Shown: positions 44,694 to 54,981, numbered from the stretch's first letter. The stretch is 64,000 bases of DNA from Candidatus Mycobacterium wuenschmannii (GCF_030252325.1 NZ_CP126981.1:3596001-3660000), one strand, 5' to 3'. The notes: generated by a model not told the origin, from the sequence alone. Translations and numbers: made by a program.

Positions 44694-45350
44694 CTACGGC
44701 TGGTGGACGATCCTGTCAGCCGACAGGCCGGTGTTTGCGGAACTGCAGGTCGGCGCCACCGCGAGCGCCGCCAACAGCCCCGGCGCGTCGCCCGGCAGCA
44801 CCAGCAGGACGGCTGGGTGCCCGGCAATGTCGACCGGTTGGGCGCCGAGGATGCGGGTGTTCGCCGGGTAGCCGAGGCCGGCCAGGCAGGACGCCCGGCG
44901 GCGCGCGTCGTCCAGCGGTCCGTAGTCCGGCGCGCGGTCCAGCAGCGCGACGACCTCCCGATCCGACAGCGGGATGGTGGCCGGTGGCCGGGACACCGTG
45001 ATGGGCTCGATCGTGGTGGGCCGGCTGGGTAGCGGCACCGGGTCGGGGAGCAACGCCCCGACGCCCAGCCACACCGCGGCGGCGACCGCGGACAGGCCGA
45101 GGGCCGCGACCGCTATGCGCGCCGGGCGGGGAAATCGCGCGCGGTCGACGGTATGGGTCGATGGTTCGGGTCCGAGCGCGGCGAGGTCGCGGCGAACCCG
45201 GTTCAGCGCCTCCATGGTCTGACGCGCCGCCGCGTCGGTGCGGATTCGCTGCCGCAACCGGGTCGCGGTCTCGTCATCGAACAGGCCCGCCTGCAGATCG
45301 GCGAGGGTGTCCGCGGTCAGCGGCGGGTCATCCGGGTCGGCTGAGTCCAT
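44694..45350 (-). CDS. rsmA: anti-sigma-M factor RsmA
   Basis: A 218-residue membrane protein: an N-terminal cytosolic region (residues 1-75, LADLQAGLFDDETATRLRQR) that would bind SigM, one transmembrane helix (about 80-102, RIAVAALGLSAVAAAVWLGVGAL), and an extracytoplasmic C-terminal domain with two Cys. The position directly downstream of sigM and upstream of trxB matches Rv3912. ATG 45350; 34 bp separate it from sigM. Confidence 0.9.
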   Translation of the reverse strand: MDSADPDDPPLTADTLADLQAGLFDDETATRLRQRIRTDAAARQTMEALNRVRRDLAALGPEPSTHTVDRARFPRPARIAVAALGLSAVAAAVWLGVGALLPDPVPLPSRPTTIEPITVSRPPATIPLSDREVVALLDRAPDYGPLDDARRRASCLAGLGYPANTRILGAQPVDIAGHPAVLLVLPGDAPGLLAALAVAPTCSSANTGLSADRIVHQP

Positions 45351-45384
45351 TGCCCCCAGTGTCCGTCATCGCGCGACACCGCGG

Positions 45385-46005
45385 CTAGCGGGCCGGATGA
45401 CGCGGAGCGTCGGTCTGCAGGTAGCCCAGGATCGCGGCCAGCCGGGTCCGGGCCCGGGCGCAGCGACTCTTCACGGTGCCCTCGGCGACGCCGAGCAGGC
45501 GCGCGGTGTCGGCGACCGAATAGCCGTGCATGTCGACGGCGACCACCGCGGCGCGCTGCTCGACGGGCAGCCGCATCAGCGCCTGCTGGACGGTGATCGC
45601 GGTCTCGACCTGCGCGGTGCGATCGGGCACCGGGTAGATGTCGTCGAGCGTGGTCGTGAGGTGAGTCTTGTTGCGGCGCAACCGATCCAGGCAGGCGTTG
45701 ACGACGATGCGGTGCAGCCAACTGCCGACCGCCGCGTCATGCCGGAACGCACCGGCTCCGCGATGGGCCGACGCCATCGCCTCTTGCAGGGCGTCCTCGG
45801 CGTCCTCGGTGCACCGGCTGGTCAGCCGCGCGACGCGGTGGAGTTGGCGGTGGTGGCGGTGGAAGAGTTCGGCGAAGGCGGAGCGGTCGCCGGCCACGTG
45901 GGCCGCGAGCAGTTCGGCATCGCTGCGTTGCCCTGGCGATGGCGGCCGAATCCGTTGCGCGAAGCCCACTCGCCGGACAGTAATCAATCGCCCGTTGCCG
46001 GGCAC
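45385..46005 (-). CDS. sigM: ECF sigma factor SigM
   Basis: A 206-residue ECF sigma factor. Region 2 (about residues 30-100) contains SAFAELFHRHHRQLHRVA and DAEDALQEAMASAHR; region 4 (about 140-195) contains LPVEQRAAVVAVDMHGYSVA and TARLLGVAEGTVKSRCARAR. In M. tuberculosis SigM controls ESX-related genes such as esxE/esxF. ATG 46005 gives an N-terminal extension; GTG 45969 (GFAQRIR) is a shorter alternative. It begins 18 bp after the murJ stop. Confidence 0.94.
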   Translation of the reverse strand: MPGNGRLITVRRVGFAQRIRPPSPGQRSDAELLAAHVAGDRSAFAELFHRHHRQLHRVARLTSRCTEDAEDALQEAMASAHRGAGAFRHDAAVGSWLHRIVVNACLDRLRRNKTHLTTTLDDIYPVPDRTAQVETAITVQQALMRLPVEQRAAVVAVDMHGYSVADTARLLGVAEGTVKSRCARARTRLAAILGYLQTDAPRHPAR

Positions 46006-46023
46006 TTCACTCGGTCGGGCCTG

Positions 46024-49000
46024 TCAGGACTTCGCTTGCACCGTGACTTCCGAGAGGCTGGTCTTGCTCTGACCGTTCTCGGTGCCGAGCGTCGAAATCC
46101 ACACCAGCACATACTGAGTGGGTGACGCCGCGTTGACCTGAATGGTGTTGTGCCCCGGGTGCATCGGCATCGGCTGGCTCAGTACCGCGGTGTCGTCGAG
46201 CTTGCTCGGGGTCGCGGTCGACGACGAGCGGATCTGGATCTTGGTGCCGGTGCTGGGCAGGTCGACGTTGACGGCACCGACCACGGTCGGTTGCGGCAGC
46301 TTCAGCAGCAGGCCCACGCCGCTCTTGAAGCCGGGGAACGGAATCGGGTCGTGGTAGACGTCGGTCTCCCAGGCGGTCCCGGGGCTGCCGTCGATGGCCA
46401 GCGCGGCCGATGCGGGGTTGTCGCCTTCGCCGCCGGGGGAGAACACGGTGACTCCCACCGGCTTCACGATGCCGCCCGCGGCAGCTTCGGAGCCCGAACT
46501 GGTCGACGGGCCGTTGAGGCCGAGTTGGTCCTTGTCGAGGCCGCCGACATCGCTGAACATCTTGCTCAGCACCGACGCGAGCACCACCAGGGCGACCACG
46601 ATGATGGCGGCTCCGACGCCGATCCCGATCGTGACGGCCCGGCGTCGGCGGACGCGAGCCTGCGCCTCGTCGACGTCGTCGCTGCGTTCGCGGCCCGGGC
46701 GGGCGGGTTCCGGCGGCGGGTCGTTCTCGTTGATCGGGGTAAGCAACTCGGTGCGATCGGCGACCACGGTGGCCTGCTGCAGTAGGTTCAAAAGGGTTGC
46801 GGCGCTGCGTATTCCGCCGTCCAGCTGGATGGAGTGGGTGGCCGCGGCGGAGATCTGGAAGGGGATCTCGCCGTCGATCGAGTTGGGCTCGAGGGCATGG
46901 CCGGCCGAATCGCGCGGGGCCGGCGCCAGCCCGCTGGGCTCGCCGGACTCGGGCAGCGGCCACTTGTTGACGAGCAATGCGTACAGCGCGGCGCCGATTC
47001 CGCGGATGTCGTCCTCGGGGCTGATGTTCGGCATCGTCGCCGGGAATGCGAGTACGACGTCGCCCTCGATGCTGACCCGCACCCGGGCCGCGTGGTCGAT
47101 GGACAGCGCGACGCCGGCGTGGTGGGCGGCCTCCGCGGCCGCGGCCAGGGTCTGCATCGCCCGGGACGCGCCGGCGGCCGACGGCGAGGTGTCGGCCACC
47201 TCCTGTAGCGAGCCGCCGCGCACCCACTCGGTGACCACCAGGCCGCCGGTGCCGGTGTGTACGACGTCGAGGATCCGGGCGATCCCGAGCTTGTCGATAC
47301 GGCTCAACTTCATGGTGCGAGCCAGGATTTCGCGAATCTGCTCGTCGGGCAGGTCGCCGTCGGGGTCGACGAACGTCAGGGCCACCTGGCGGTTCAGCGC
47401 CGTGTCCAACGCCTGCCAGAACTGCAGGTGCGGCGCGCCGCCGTGGAAGACCAGCAGCCGGTAGCGGCCGCGGGCAATGCTGACGCCGGGCACCAGTTGC
47501 TGTCCGGGGGCGACCGCGCCCGGGTCGGCGTCGGCCGACAGCGGATCGCCCGCGCCGAACGCGGTGGTTTCGAGATCGGAGTCGGACGCCTCGCCGTTGG
47601 CGGGCTGGGCCGACTCGGACGCGGCGACCTGGAGGTCGGCGGGCACGTCCGGGTGGAAGTCGTCGGCGGGTGAGTCGGCGACAGCTTTGGCCGAGGCGCT
47701 GTCCGATGGACCGTCGGTCATCTCCGCTCCTCTCCCCGTCCCCTCCCCGGTCGGCTGGCCCGCACGTCCGGCGTCCGGAGCGGGATACCCCGCCGGCGCA
47801 GACGAAATCCTGCGCTCAGGGTACGTGACGACGCCGGGGCGCAACAATCGATCTCCGCCACTGGCTGAGCCCGTCGCGACGGGGGCTGACCTGGCAGAAG
47901 ACGGCGCCGCCGGGGTGGGCGAGGGGGCCGGCGCGGCCCCGATCCGGCGACGCACCGCGGCCAGGGCCGCGACCGCCTCGGGGACCTGCGCGCGCACCAT
48001 GACCACGGCCACAATCGGCGCCATCACCACCCCGAGCACAAACAGCCGCAGCAGCGAACCGGCGCCGCCGCCGTACGCGGTCAGTCGCTGCATACCCAGC
48101 AGCACGTCGACCAGGTAGGCCACCAGGCCGGCCAGCAGCGACGCGGTCGCCGTCACCAGGATGGTGCGAACCTCCGCGACGCCGAGTAGGTGACCGCCAT
48201 TGGGCCGCAACGCATTACGCAGTAAGACGTAACCGGCGACCGCGCCCGCCAGGAAGCCCACGCCGTTGGCAAGCCCGAGGTAGGCCGCGACCAGATCGGG
48301 GTTGCCGGCCAGCTGCGGCGCGATCAGCGACGCGACGATCTTGACGAGCGTGATGACGACGATGATCACGATCGGAATCCACGGCTGCTCACGGGCGTAG
48401 AAGACCCGCAGTTGCAGCAGCACGACGGCGTAGGGGAGCAGGGTAAACGCCGACATCGCGATCGCCGCGCCCAGGTGGCCGGCGTCGACGTCGCCGAAGT
48501 GGCCGTAGGCGAACAGCGCGCTGCCCATCGCGGAACCGCCGACGGTCATGAACGCGACCGTCGGAATCAGCGTGATCATGGTCAAGCGCATGGCCAGCGA
48601 CAGGTCGGCGAGCACCGCGGCGGTATCGTCGGCGGCGGCATTGCGGCTCAGCCTCGGCATCACCACCGTCAGCACGGTGACGCCCACCATGCCGTACGGG
48701 AGGTACAGCACCAGCCAGGTGTACTGGTAGATCGCCGGGCCGGACGCGGATGCGGTGCTGGCGATCTGGTTGGTGACGATCAGGCCGATCTGGCTGATGA
48801 AGACGTAGAGCACCATCGCGCCGGCCATCTCGCCGAAGCGCTTGAGCCGGGCGTCGATGCCCCACAGCGGCCGCAGGCTGATCCGGTGGCGTCGGACGGA
48901 GACCAGCAGCACCGCCGTCTGCGCGACCACGCCGAGGGTGGTGCCGATGCCGAGCACCAGCAGCTTGGCGTTGCCCATCTCGACCGGGTCCACCGACAGC

Positions 49001-49662
49001 GGCCCGGGCGCGACGAGATAGGCCCCCAGCGTCACGATCGCGACGACGTTGTTGAGCACCGGCGCCCAGGCCGGCGGCCCAAACACGTTGCGGGTGTTGA
49101 GGATTGCCATGAAGACCGACGACAGGCCGTAGAACAGCACCTGGGGGAGGAGCAAGTAGGCGAACGCGACGGTCAGCCCCTCGTTGACCTGCGGGCTGCG
49201 GCCGAGCATCAGCCGCACCAGCAGCGGCGCCGCCGCCACCGAAAGCAGCGTGGCCGCCAGCAGCACGGCGGTCGCCAGCGTGACCAGGCGACGGACGAAC
49301 GCGGCACCGCGGTCGGGATCGTCCTGCTCGGCGCGGGCCAGCACCGGCACGAAGATCGCGGTGAACGTCGCCTCCAGCACCAGGGCGGCGACCAGGTTCG
49401 GCAGCTGGTTGGCGACCGAGAACGCGCTCGACAGTGCGGCACCGAGCAGCGCGGCCAGCAGGACGATGCGGGCGAAGCCGGTGACGCGGCTGATCAGGGT
49501 CGCCAGCGCCATGCCCCACGACCGGGAGACCAGCGCGGCGTCGGACAGCTCGGGGCGGGCCGGCGGCTGCGAGCCCTGCGACGACACCAGGCCGGTGGGC
49601 GGCAGCGGCCCGGTCGGCGGGCCCGGGTTGCGCGCGAGCCGCGGCGGGACGGCCCGGCTCAC
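46024..49662 (-). CDS. murJ: MurJ/MviN lipid II flippase fused to pseudokinase
   Basis: A 1212-residue three-module protein (M. tuberculosis Rv3910 type). Residues about 45-560 are the 14-span MurJ flippase (SRVTGFARIVLLAALLG, ATFTAIFVPVLARAEQDD). Residues about 690-960 resemble a protein kinase but lack the catalytic HRD Asp and DFG motifs: a pseudokinase whose phosphorylation recruits FhaA, encoded at 7.4 kb. A helix at about 1010-1032 leads to an extracellular beta domain like carbohydrate-binding modules. GTG 49662 overlaps the preceding gene by GTGA; the longer upstream frame is less likely. Confidence 0.93.
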   Translation of the reverse strand: MSRAVPPRLARNPGPPTGPLPPTGLVSSQGSQPPARPELSDAALVSRSWGMALATLISRVTGFARIVLLAALLGAALSSAFSVANQLPNLVAALVLEATFTAIFVPVLARAEQDDPDRGAAFVRRLVTLATAVLLAATLLSVAAAPLLVRLMLGRSPQVNEGLTVAFAYLLLPQVLFYGLSSVFMAILNTRNVFGPPAWAPVLNNVVAIVTLGAYLVAPGPLSVDPVEMGNAKLLVLGIGTTLGVVAQTAVLLVSVRRHRISLRPLWGIDARLKRFGEMAGAMVLYVFISQIGLIVTNQIASTASASGPAIYQYTWLVLYLPYGMVGVTVLTVVMPRLSRNAAADDTAAVLADLSLAMRLTMITLIPTVAFMTVGGSAMGSALFAYGHFGDVDAGHLGAAIAMSAFTLLPYAVVLLQLRVFYAREQPWIPIVIIVVITLVKIVASLIAPQLAGNPDLVAAYLGLANGVGFLAGAVAGYVLLRNALRPNGGHLLGVAEVRTILVTATASLLAGLVAYLVDVLLGMQRLTAYGGGAGSLLRLFVLGVVMAPIVAVVMVRAQVPEAVAALAAVRRRIGAAPAPSPTPAAPSSARSAPVATGSASGGDRLLRPGVVTYPERRISSAPAGYPAPDAGRAGQPTGEGTGRGAEMTDGPSDSASAKAVADSPADDFHPDVPADLQVAASESAQPANGEASDSDLETTAFGAGDPLSADADPGAVAPGQQLVPGVSIARGRYRLLVFHGGAPHLQFWQALDTALNRQVALTFVDPDGDLPDEQIREILARTMKLSRIDKLGIARILDVVHTGTGGLVVTEWVRGGSLQEVADTSPSAAGASRAMQTLAAAAEAAHHAGVALSIDHAARVRVSIEGDVVLAFPATMPNISPEDDIRGIGAALYALLVNKWPLPESGEPSGLAPAPRDSAGHALEPNSIDGEIPFQISAAATHSIQLDGGIRSAATLLNLLQQATVVADRTELLTPINENDPPPEPARPGRERSDDVDEAQARVRRRRAVTIGIGVGAAIIVVALVVLASVLSKMFSDVGGLDKDQLGLNGPSTSSGSEAAAGGIVKPVGVTVFSPGGEGDNPASAALAIDGSPGTAWETDVYHDPIPFPGFKSGVGLLLKLPQPTVVGAVNVDLPSTGTKIQIRSSSTATPSKLDDTAVLSQPMPMHPGHNTIQVNAASPTQYVLVWISTLGTENGQSKTSLSEVTVQAKS

Positions 49663-52082
49663 GCGTGCTGCTCTTCGTCGACGGGGGCGTCCGGCGGGTC
49701 CGGCCGGTCCAGGTCGGCCCGGTCGGGCTGGCCGCGGAAGCGGTGCCACAGCCGTCGTCCCGCCAGCGCGATCAGCACCGCGAACGCGCTCATCGTGATC
49801 GCGAAGAGCACCTTGCCGTAGGCGTTGGAATGCACCGACAGCCGGACCGGCTCGCCGAGCTGCACACCGTCGGGGGTGTGCAGCGTCGCGTCGATCGCCA
49901 CCCGCTGGGTGAAGTTCACCTCGATGGGCACCCGCATCGGCAGATAACCCGGCGGCAGCTCCACATCGCCGGGATCGGTGACTGTCATGCCGGGCGGGAC
50001 GTCGAGGTGCAGCCGCACCCGGATCGGCACCGCCAGCCCGTTGTGCAGGGCCAGCGGCAGCGGGCTGTGCTCGGTGGCCAGCGTGTAGGAGCCCGCCGGC
50101 GTCACGATGGTGACGGCGTCGAACAGGTCGTCCAGCGCGTGTCCGAGCACGTCGAGCCGCTGTTGGGCGAGCCCGTTGCGGGTGTCGGGCCGGTCGGCCT
50201 GGCTGACCGCGCGCAGCATGTCCTCGCGTAGCGGCGCGGTGTAGCTGACGCCGGTCAGCCCGGTCCGCACGTCGGTGGTCAGGGCCGCGGTCAGCCCCGC
50301 CAGCCGGCCCCGCGCGGCGGCGATCTTGCCGACGACGGCGTCACTGAACCGGCCGCGGCCGCCGGCGGCTTCGGCGGACGGCTCTGGTGTCCCGTTGACC
50401 AGCGGAATTGTCGAAGCCTCCGCGATCAGCGCGGGCAGCGGCCGCGGAAAGGCGAGACCGGACCGGATCGCGGTGGCCAGGCCGGTCAGGATGGCGCCCG
50501 CGTCGTCGGGTCGCAGGTTCCAGTTGGTGGGCGGCAGCAGTACCTGCGGGCGCGGGTTGACCTTCGGCTCGAGGTCGCGCCACAGCATCGAGCCCAGCGC
50601 ATCCTGCCGGCGGGCGATTTCGGAGTCGTGCTTGAGCCGGATCAGCAGGGCCGCGTTGAGGTAGCTGGGCGCGACCGGATCGGTGCCAACGGCCGCGAAC
50701 GCGGCGCCGACGGCCGGGTCAAACGGCGCGAGCACTACCTGCGGCGACAACCGGCGCGGCGCGGTGTCGGGGGTCGGCGGCAGGGGGGAGGTGGAGTCGC
50801 CGGCGGTGGACTCGGCCGGCGCGATCACCACAGTGTTGCCGTTGATGCTGAGTAGGTCGACGGCGCGGCGGGTCAGTGACCCGTCCGGGATCAGGGTGGC
50901 GCCGCGGACCGCGACGACGCCCAGGATCTGGTCGACGATGTCGCCGGCGGCGCTGGTGGCGGTGGCGCTGAGACCCGGGTCGCCGATGCGCTCGACGGCG
51001 TCCAGGTCGGCCTGCGCGTACGGCAGCGGCGCGACACACATCCGGTGCGCCAGGCTGCGCAGCCGGTTCAGCCAGCCGGTCGCGGCGGCCTGCCCGGCTC
51101 CGGGATGGGTGGGGGTGCCCGGTTCCTGAGCGGGCCCGGCGGGCCCGTCGGACACGACGTAGCCGGCGGTCATCGCGTTGACGGTCACCAGCAGGTCGGG
51201 GTCGACGGCCAGGCAGACCGCGCGGCCGACAGCGCCGTCGGGGTCCACGTCGTGGCTGGTGGCGAATTCGGCCGCGGCCAGCAGCACGTCCAGCCGACCA
51301 CCGGGGGCCAGCGACGTGGCCAGCTCGTCGTCCATCAGCCGGACCGGGATCGTGCCGCCCGGGACGCCGGGCGCCAGCCGCGGCCGGTCCGCCAGCGGCC
51401 AGAGCATGGTGACCGGGACCGGCCTCGAGGTGTCCGGCGCGATCACGGCGTTCAGCGTGTTGTCCGCGGGATCCAGCGGATCCGCCGGCACGCCGAGCAC
51501 CGGCAGCAGGAAGCGGGCGTTGTCCAGCCGCGCGGGCTCCCCGTAGTCGGGGGTGCCGTTGACGTTGACCAGGATCGGGTAGACCCCGGGGCCGTTGAAT
51601 TCCAGCGAGTGTTTGCTCGCCGAGCGCATCGGCGCGGTCAGCGAGAACTTCGCCTTTTGGCCGCGCTGCAGGACGGGCGACACCGTCGCGAAGTCCATCG
51701 CGGGCTCGTACTGATCGGTGTCGCCGTCGAGGTTGGTCCGCAGGCCCGTCGAGGTGGGTACCGCCGCCGCGTGTTCCAGCCGGATCATCACGTCGTGGAC
51801 CGGACGGTCGCCGATGTTGGTCACGGTGCCCGCGACGGTCACCGCCGGCTCGCTGGTGGTGGTGACGACCTGCGGGGCAACCGAATCGATGCGGAGCTGG
51901 ACGAACGGGGTGGCGCCCGGCTCACCCGCCGCGGCGGTCGGCAGGCCGCCGACGCTCAGTGCGGCCAGGATCGCGACGACGGTCAGAAGGCGCGTCGAGA
52001 CGCCCCGCCGGGGTCGCGGTGCCGTCGAACCGCTGTCGATCCCCGCGAGCGGGTGGCGCCTCCACCTCGAATAGCTCTGCAT
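49659..52082 (-). CDS. large membrane-anchored secreted protein (Rv3909, DUF6049)
   Basis: An 807-residue protein with an N-terminal signal/anchor (about residues 30-52, LLTVVAILAALSVGGLPTAA), a long extracytoplasmic region with a beta-rich start (LRIDSVAPQVVTTTSEPAVT) and a C-terminal transmembrane helix (about 767-785, VLFAITMSAFAVLIALAG) followed by an Arg/Asp-rich cytosolic tail. Conserved in actinobacteria directly upstream of murJ and coupled to it by GTGA. Its function is unknown; the context suggests a role in envelope assembly. Confidence 0.9.
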   Translation of the reverse strand: MQSYSRWRRHPLAGIDSGSTAPRPRRGVSTRLLTVVAILAALSVGGLPTAAAGEPGATPFVQLRIDSVAPQVVTTTSEPAVTVAGTVTNIGDRPVHDVMIRLEHAAAVPTSTGLRTNLDGDTDQYEPAMDFATVSPVLQRGQKAKFSLTAPMRSASKHSLEFNGPGVYPILVNVNGTPDYGEPARLDNARFLLPVLGVPADPLDPADNTLNAVIAPDTSRPVPVTMLWPLADRPRLAPGVPGGTIPVRLMDDELATSLAPGGRLDVLLAAAEFATSHDVDPDGAVGRAVCLAVDPDLLVTVNAMTAGYVVSDGPAGPAQEPGTPTHPGAGQAAATGWLNRLRSLAHRMCVAPLPYAQADLDAVERIGDPGLSATATSAAGDIVDQILGVVAVRGATLIPDGSLTRRAVDLLSINGNTVVIAPAESTAGDSTSPLPPTPDTAPRRLSPQVVLAPFDPAVGAAFAAVGTDPVAPSYLNAALLIRLKHDSEIARRQDALGSMLWRDLEPKVNPRPQVLLPPTNWNLRPDDAGAILTGLATAIRSGLAFPRPLPALIAEASTIPLVNGTPEPSAEAAGGRGRFSDAVVGKIAAARGRLAGLTAALTTDVRTGLTGVSYTAPLREDMLRAVSQADRPDTRNGLAQQRLDVLGHALDDLFDAVTIVTPAGSYTLATEHSPLPLALHNGLAVPIRVRLHLDVPPGMTVTDPGDVELPPGYLPMRVPIEVNFTQRVAIDATLHTPDGVQLGEPVRLSVHSNAYGKVLFAITMSAFAVLIALAGRRLWHRFRGQPDRADLDRPDPPDAPVDEEQHA

Positions 52083-52103
52083 CGTTGTCGGCGACCCCGG
52101 CCC

Positions 52104-52853
52104 TCAGGGCTCCGGACGCCACCCGTTCTTCCGGCCCCGAACGGGCTCGTCGGCCCGGCGGATGCGGGTGCGTGAATGGGTCTGCGGCCGACGCCGCGGC
52201 GTGCTGGGCGGCAGCGGCGGCAGCGCGGACTCGCCGTCGCTCTGCAGCTTGTCGATCAGCTCGTCGGCAACCTCGGCCAGCTTGCGCTCGTCGGCGTACG
52301 CGAGCCGCGACGGCAGCTCGGGGATCGGCACCCACGCCACCTCGGCGACTTCGACGTCTTCGTCAGACAACTCTCCGCCGGAGAAACGCATCAGATAATG
52401 ATGAACGGTCTTGTGCACGCGTCGGCCATCGGTGACGAACCAGTAGTCGATGCGGCCCAGTGCGGCGAGCACGCTGCCCTGAATCCCGGTCTCCTCGGCC
52501 ACTTCCCGAATCGCGGTCTGCTCGGCCGTCTCGCCAAGCTCGATGTGCCCCTTGGGCAGCGACCACAACATCCGGCCCCGCCGATCCAGCCGCCCGATCA
52601 GCGCCGCGAGCTGTTCGTCGCGGGGGCGGTCGATGTTGTCGATGACCAGTCCGCCCGCCGAGGTTTCGTGCACCGTGCGCAGCCGCTCGGGGCCGCGGCG
52701 GGCCGGGCGACGCTGGTTGGGCTTCGCCGGAGCGGCCGATGTGCCGGCGGCCGTCGCCTCGTTGCCGGATTTGGCTTCACCAGACCCCGCCGAGCGCCGA
52801 CCACGGCGCCTTCCCCGACGCCGACGTGGTTGCGGATTTTCGCCGTCGGACAC
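52104..52853 (-). CDS. mutT4: Nudix hydrolase MutT4
   Basis: A 249-residue Nudix protein. The Nudix box [22 protein letters not shown] fits Gx5Ex7REuxEExGu. The first ~60 residues are Arg/Pro-rich and disordered ([14 protein letters not shown]), and the C-terminus is Arg/Pro-rich too. In mycobacteria MutT4 (Rv3908) acts on nucleotide diphosphate derivatives. Start is GTG 52853; it lies 21 bp upstream of the DUF6049 gene, in the order mutT4-Rv3909-murJ-sigM-rsmA-trxB-trxC-cwlM. Confidence 0.93.
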   Translation of the reverse strand: MSDGENPQPRRRRGRRRGRRSAGSGEAKSGNEATAAGTSAAPAKPNQRRPARRGPERLRTVHETSAGGLVIDNIDRPRDEQLAALIGRLDRRGRMLWSLPKGHIELGETAEQTAIREVAEETGIQGSVLAALGRIDYWFVTDGRRVHKTVHHYLMRFSGGELSDEDVEVAEVAWVPIPELPSRLAYADERKLAEVADELIDKLQSDGESALPPLPPSTPRRRPQTHSRTRIRRADEPVRGRKNGWRPEP

Positions 52854-52995
52854 CTAAGCGATGGTAGCTGGCGTGCTCAGACGCTCTGGGCACACTCGCC
52901 GGTAGTGAGCTGCGGGATCGGGCTACCGGGCCCGATTTGCCGCACTCCTCAGCGCCGAAAGACGGCGCTTCGTCATCCGGCTACGCTCTACTCCC

Positions 52996-54438
52996 GTGCC
53001 CGACGACCCCCAGGATGCCGAGCTGTTGACCGCTGCCGCGGTCGCGCTCAACAGCCACGCCGACGTCCTGAGCGAGCTCGGCGCCCTGTTCGCCGCGGCG
53101 GGCCACGAGCTGTATCTGGTCGGCGGCTCGGTGCGCGACGCCGTCCTGCAGCGCCTGAGCAGTGATCTCGATTTCGCGACCGACGCGCGTCCCGCACAGT
53201 TGCAGAAGTTGCTGCGGCCGTGGGCCGATGCGCTGTGGGACACCGGCATCGAGTTCGGCACCGTCGGCGCGGAGAAGAACGGCCAGCGCCTGGAGATCAC
53301 CACCTTCCGGGCCGACCGCTACGACGGGGTGTCGCGCAACCCGGAGGTCCGTTTCGGCGACTCGCTCGACGACGACCTGGTGCGCCGCGACTTCACCGTG
53401 AACGCCATGGCGGTGCGTGTAACCGCTTCTGGCGCAGCCGAATTCGTCGATCCACTGAACGGTCTGGCCGCGCTGCGGACCCGCGTGCTCGACACCCCGG
53501 CCGCGCCGTCGATCTCGTTCGGCGACGACCCGCTGCGGATGTTGCGGGCCGCGCGCTTCGTGTCGCAACTCGGCTTCGGCATCGCGCCGCGGGTGCTCGA
53601 GGCGATCCTCGACATGGCTCCGCAGCTGGAGCGGATCACCGCCGAGCGGGTCGCGGCCGAGCTGGACAAGTTGCTGATCGGTGCCGATCCGGTGGCCGGC
53701 ATCGACCTGATGGTGCAGACCGGTCTGGGCGACGTCGTGCTGCCCGACGTCGGTGGCATGCGAATGGCCATCGACGAGCATCACCAGCACAAGGACGTCT
53801 ACGAGCATTCGCTGACCGTGCTGCGGCAGGCCATCGCGCTGGAAGATGACGGCCCGGACCTCGTGTTGCGCTGGGCGGCTCTGCTGCACGACATCGGCAA
53901 GCCGGCGACGCGCAAGCACGAATCCGACGGTGGGGTCAGCTTCCACCACCACGAAGTGGTCGGCGCCAAGATGACGCGAAAGCGGTTGCGCGCCTTGAAG
54001 TATTCCAAGCAGCTCGTCGACGACGTCTCGCAGCTGGTGTACCTGCACCTGCGGTTCCACGGCTACGGCGGTGGCAAGTGGACCGACTCGGCGGTCCGCC
54101 GCTACGTCACCGACGCAGGCCCGCTACTGCCAAGGCTGCACAAGCTGGTGCGCGCCGACTGCACGACCCGCAACAAGCGTCGCGCGGCCCGCCTGCAGGC
54201 CAACTACGACGACCTCGAAACGCGGATCGCCGAACTGGCCGCGAAGGAGGATCTGCAGCGGGTCCGCCCCGACCTCGACGGCAACGAGATCATGGAACTG
54301 CTCGGCATCCCGGCCGGCCCGCAGGTGGGGGAGGCGTGGCGGCACCTCAAGGAACTGCGCCTGGACCGCGGGCCGCTGACACATGACGAGGCGGTCACCG
54401 AGCTGAAGAACTGGTGGGCGACCCGCGGGAACCAGTAG
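52996..54438 (+). CDS. pcnA: CCA tRNA nucleotidyltransferase (PcnA)
   Basis: A 480-residue class II nucleotidyltransferase/HD-domain protein. Motifs are YLVGGSVRDAVLQRLSSDLD with the catalytic DLD, RRDFTVNAMA, DDPLRMLRAARF, and an HD-type LLHDIGKPATR with HHEVVGA. It adds or repairs the 3' CCA of tRNA, relevant because the three tRNA genes here do not encode CCA. GTG 52996 starts 142 bp from the divergent mutT4. Confidence 0.95.
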   Translation: MPDDPQDAELLTAAAVALNSHADVLSELGALFAAAGHELYLVGGSVRDAVLQRLSSDLDFATDARPAQLQKLLRPWADALWDTGIEFGTVGAEKNGQRLEITTFRADRYDGVSRNPEVRFGDSLDDDLVRRDFTVNAMAVRVTASGAAEFVDPLNGLAALRTRVLDTPAAPSISFGDDPLRMLRAARFVSQLGFGIAPRVLEAILDMAPQLERITAERVAAELDKLLIGADPVAGIDLMVQTGLGDVVLPDVGGMRMAIDEHHQHKDVYEHSLTVLRQAIALEDDGPDLVLRWAALLHDIGKPATRKHESDGGVSFHHHEVVGAKMTRKRLRALKYSKQLVDDVSQLVYLHLRFHGYGGGKWTDSAVRRYVTDAGPLLPRLHKLVRADCTTRNKRRAARLQANYDDLETRIAELAAKEDLQRVRPDLDGNEIMELLGIPAGPQVGEAWRHLKELRLDRGPLTHDEAVTELKNWWATRGNQ

Positions 54439-54462
54439 CGCTGCGGCGCCGTCGAATTGGGC

Positions 54463-54981
54463 ATGGAGTACTGCTTGGGTGCCGGGGACGGCGCTGCATC
54501 GATGTTCGATCACGGACCGGATCTCGACCTCGACGGCGATGGCCGGTTGGACGCTTTCGGTCTGGATCTGGACCATGACGGACTGGCCGACGACGCGCTG
54601 GCCGATCTGGACGGCGATGGGATCGCCGATCACGCCGTCTACGACGTCGGCGGTGGCGGCGAGCGCTACGTCACCGACGACGGCACCGGAACCTGGGCGA
54701 TCGCCGCCGATCGCCCGCCCCGGCCGGCGGCGGGCCTGCGGTGGTTCGGCCTCGACGGGGTCGAGCACACCGGCGCGCCCCTGACCGACTTCGGCGCCGG
54801 GGACGTTCGGCTGGTGGACAGCGACGGCAACGGCCTGGCGGACCGCGCTCTGGTCAGCGGCGCCGACGGCGTGACCGGCTACGTCGACACCGACGGCGAC
54901 GGCCGCTGGGACGTCAAACTCAGCGACACCGATGGGGACGGCGCCGCGGACGCTGCCAGCGCGGTGACGCCGACAACGTAG
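54463..54981 (+). CDS. Asp-rich, DxDxDG-repeat protein (Rv3906c type)
   Basis: A 172-residue acidic protein. It carries several DxDxDG/DxDGDG loops (DLDLDGDGRLDAFGLDLDHD, ADLDGDGIADHA, VDTDGDGRWD, DTDGDGAAD), the pattern of dockerin/thrombospondin-type-3-like calcium-binding loops. No signal peptide is visible. ATG 54463 matches MEYCLGAGDGAA, conserved next to pcnA in mycobacteria; TTG 54457 is an alternative. A role in Ca2+ binding is inference from the loops. Confidence 0.8.
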   Translation: MEYCLGAGDGAASMFDHGPDLDLDGDGRLDAFGLDLDHDGLADDALADLDGDGIADHAVYDVGGGGERYVTDDGTGTWAIAADRPPRPAAGLRWFGLDGVEHTGAPLTDFGAGDVRLVDSDGNGLADRALVSGADGVTGYVDTDGDGRWDVKLSDTDGDGAADAASAVTPTT

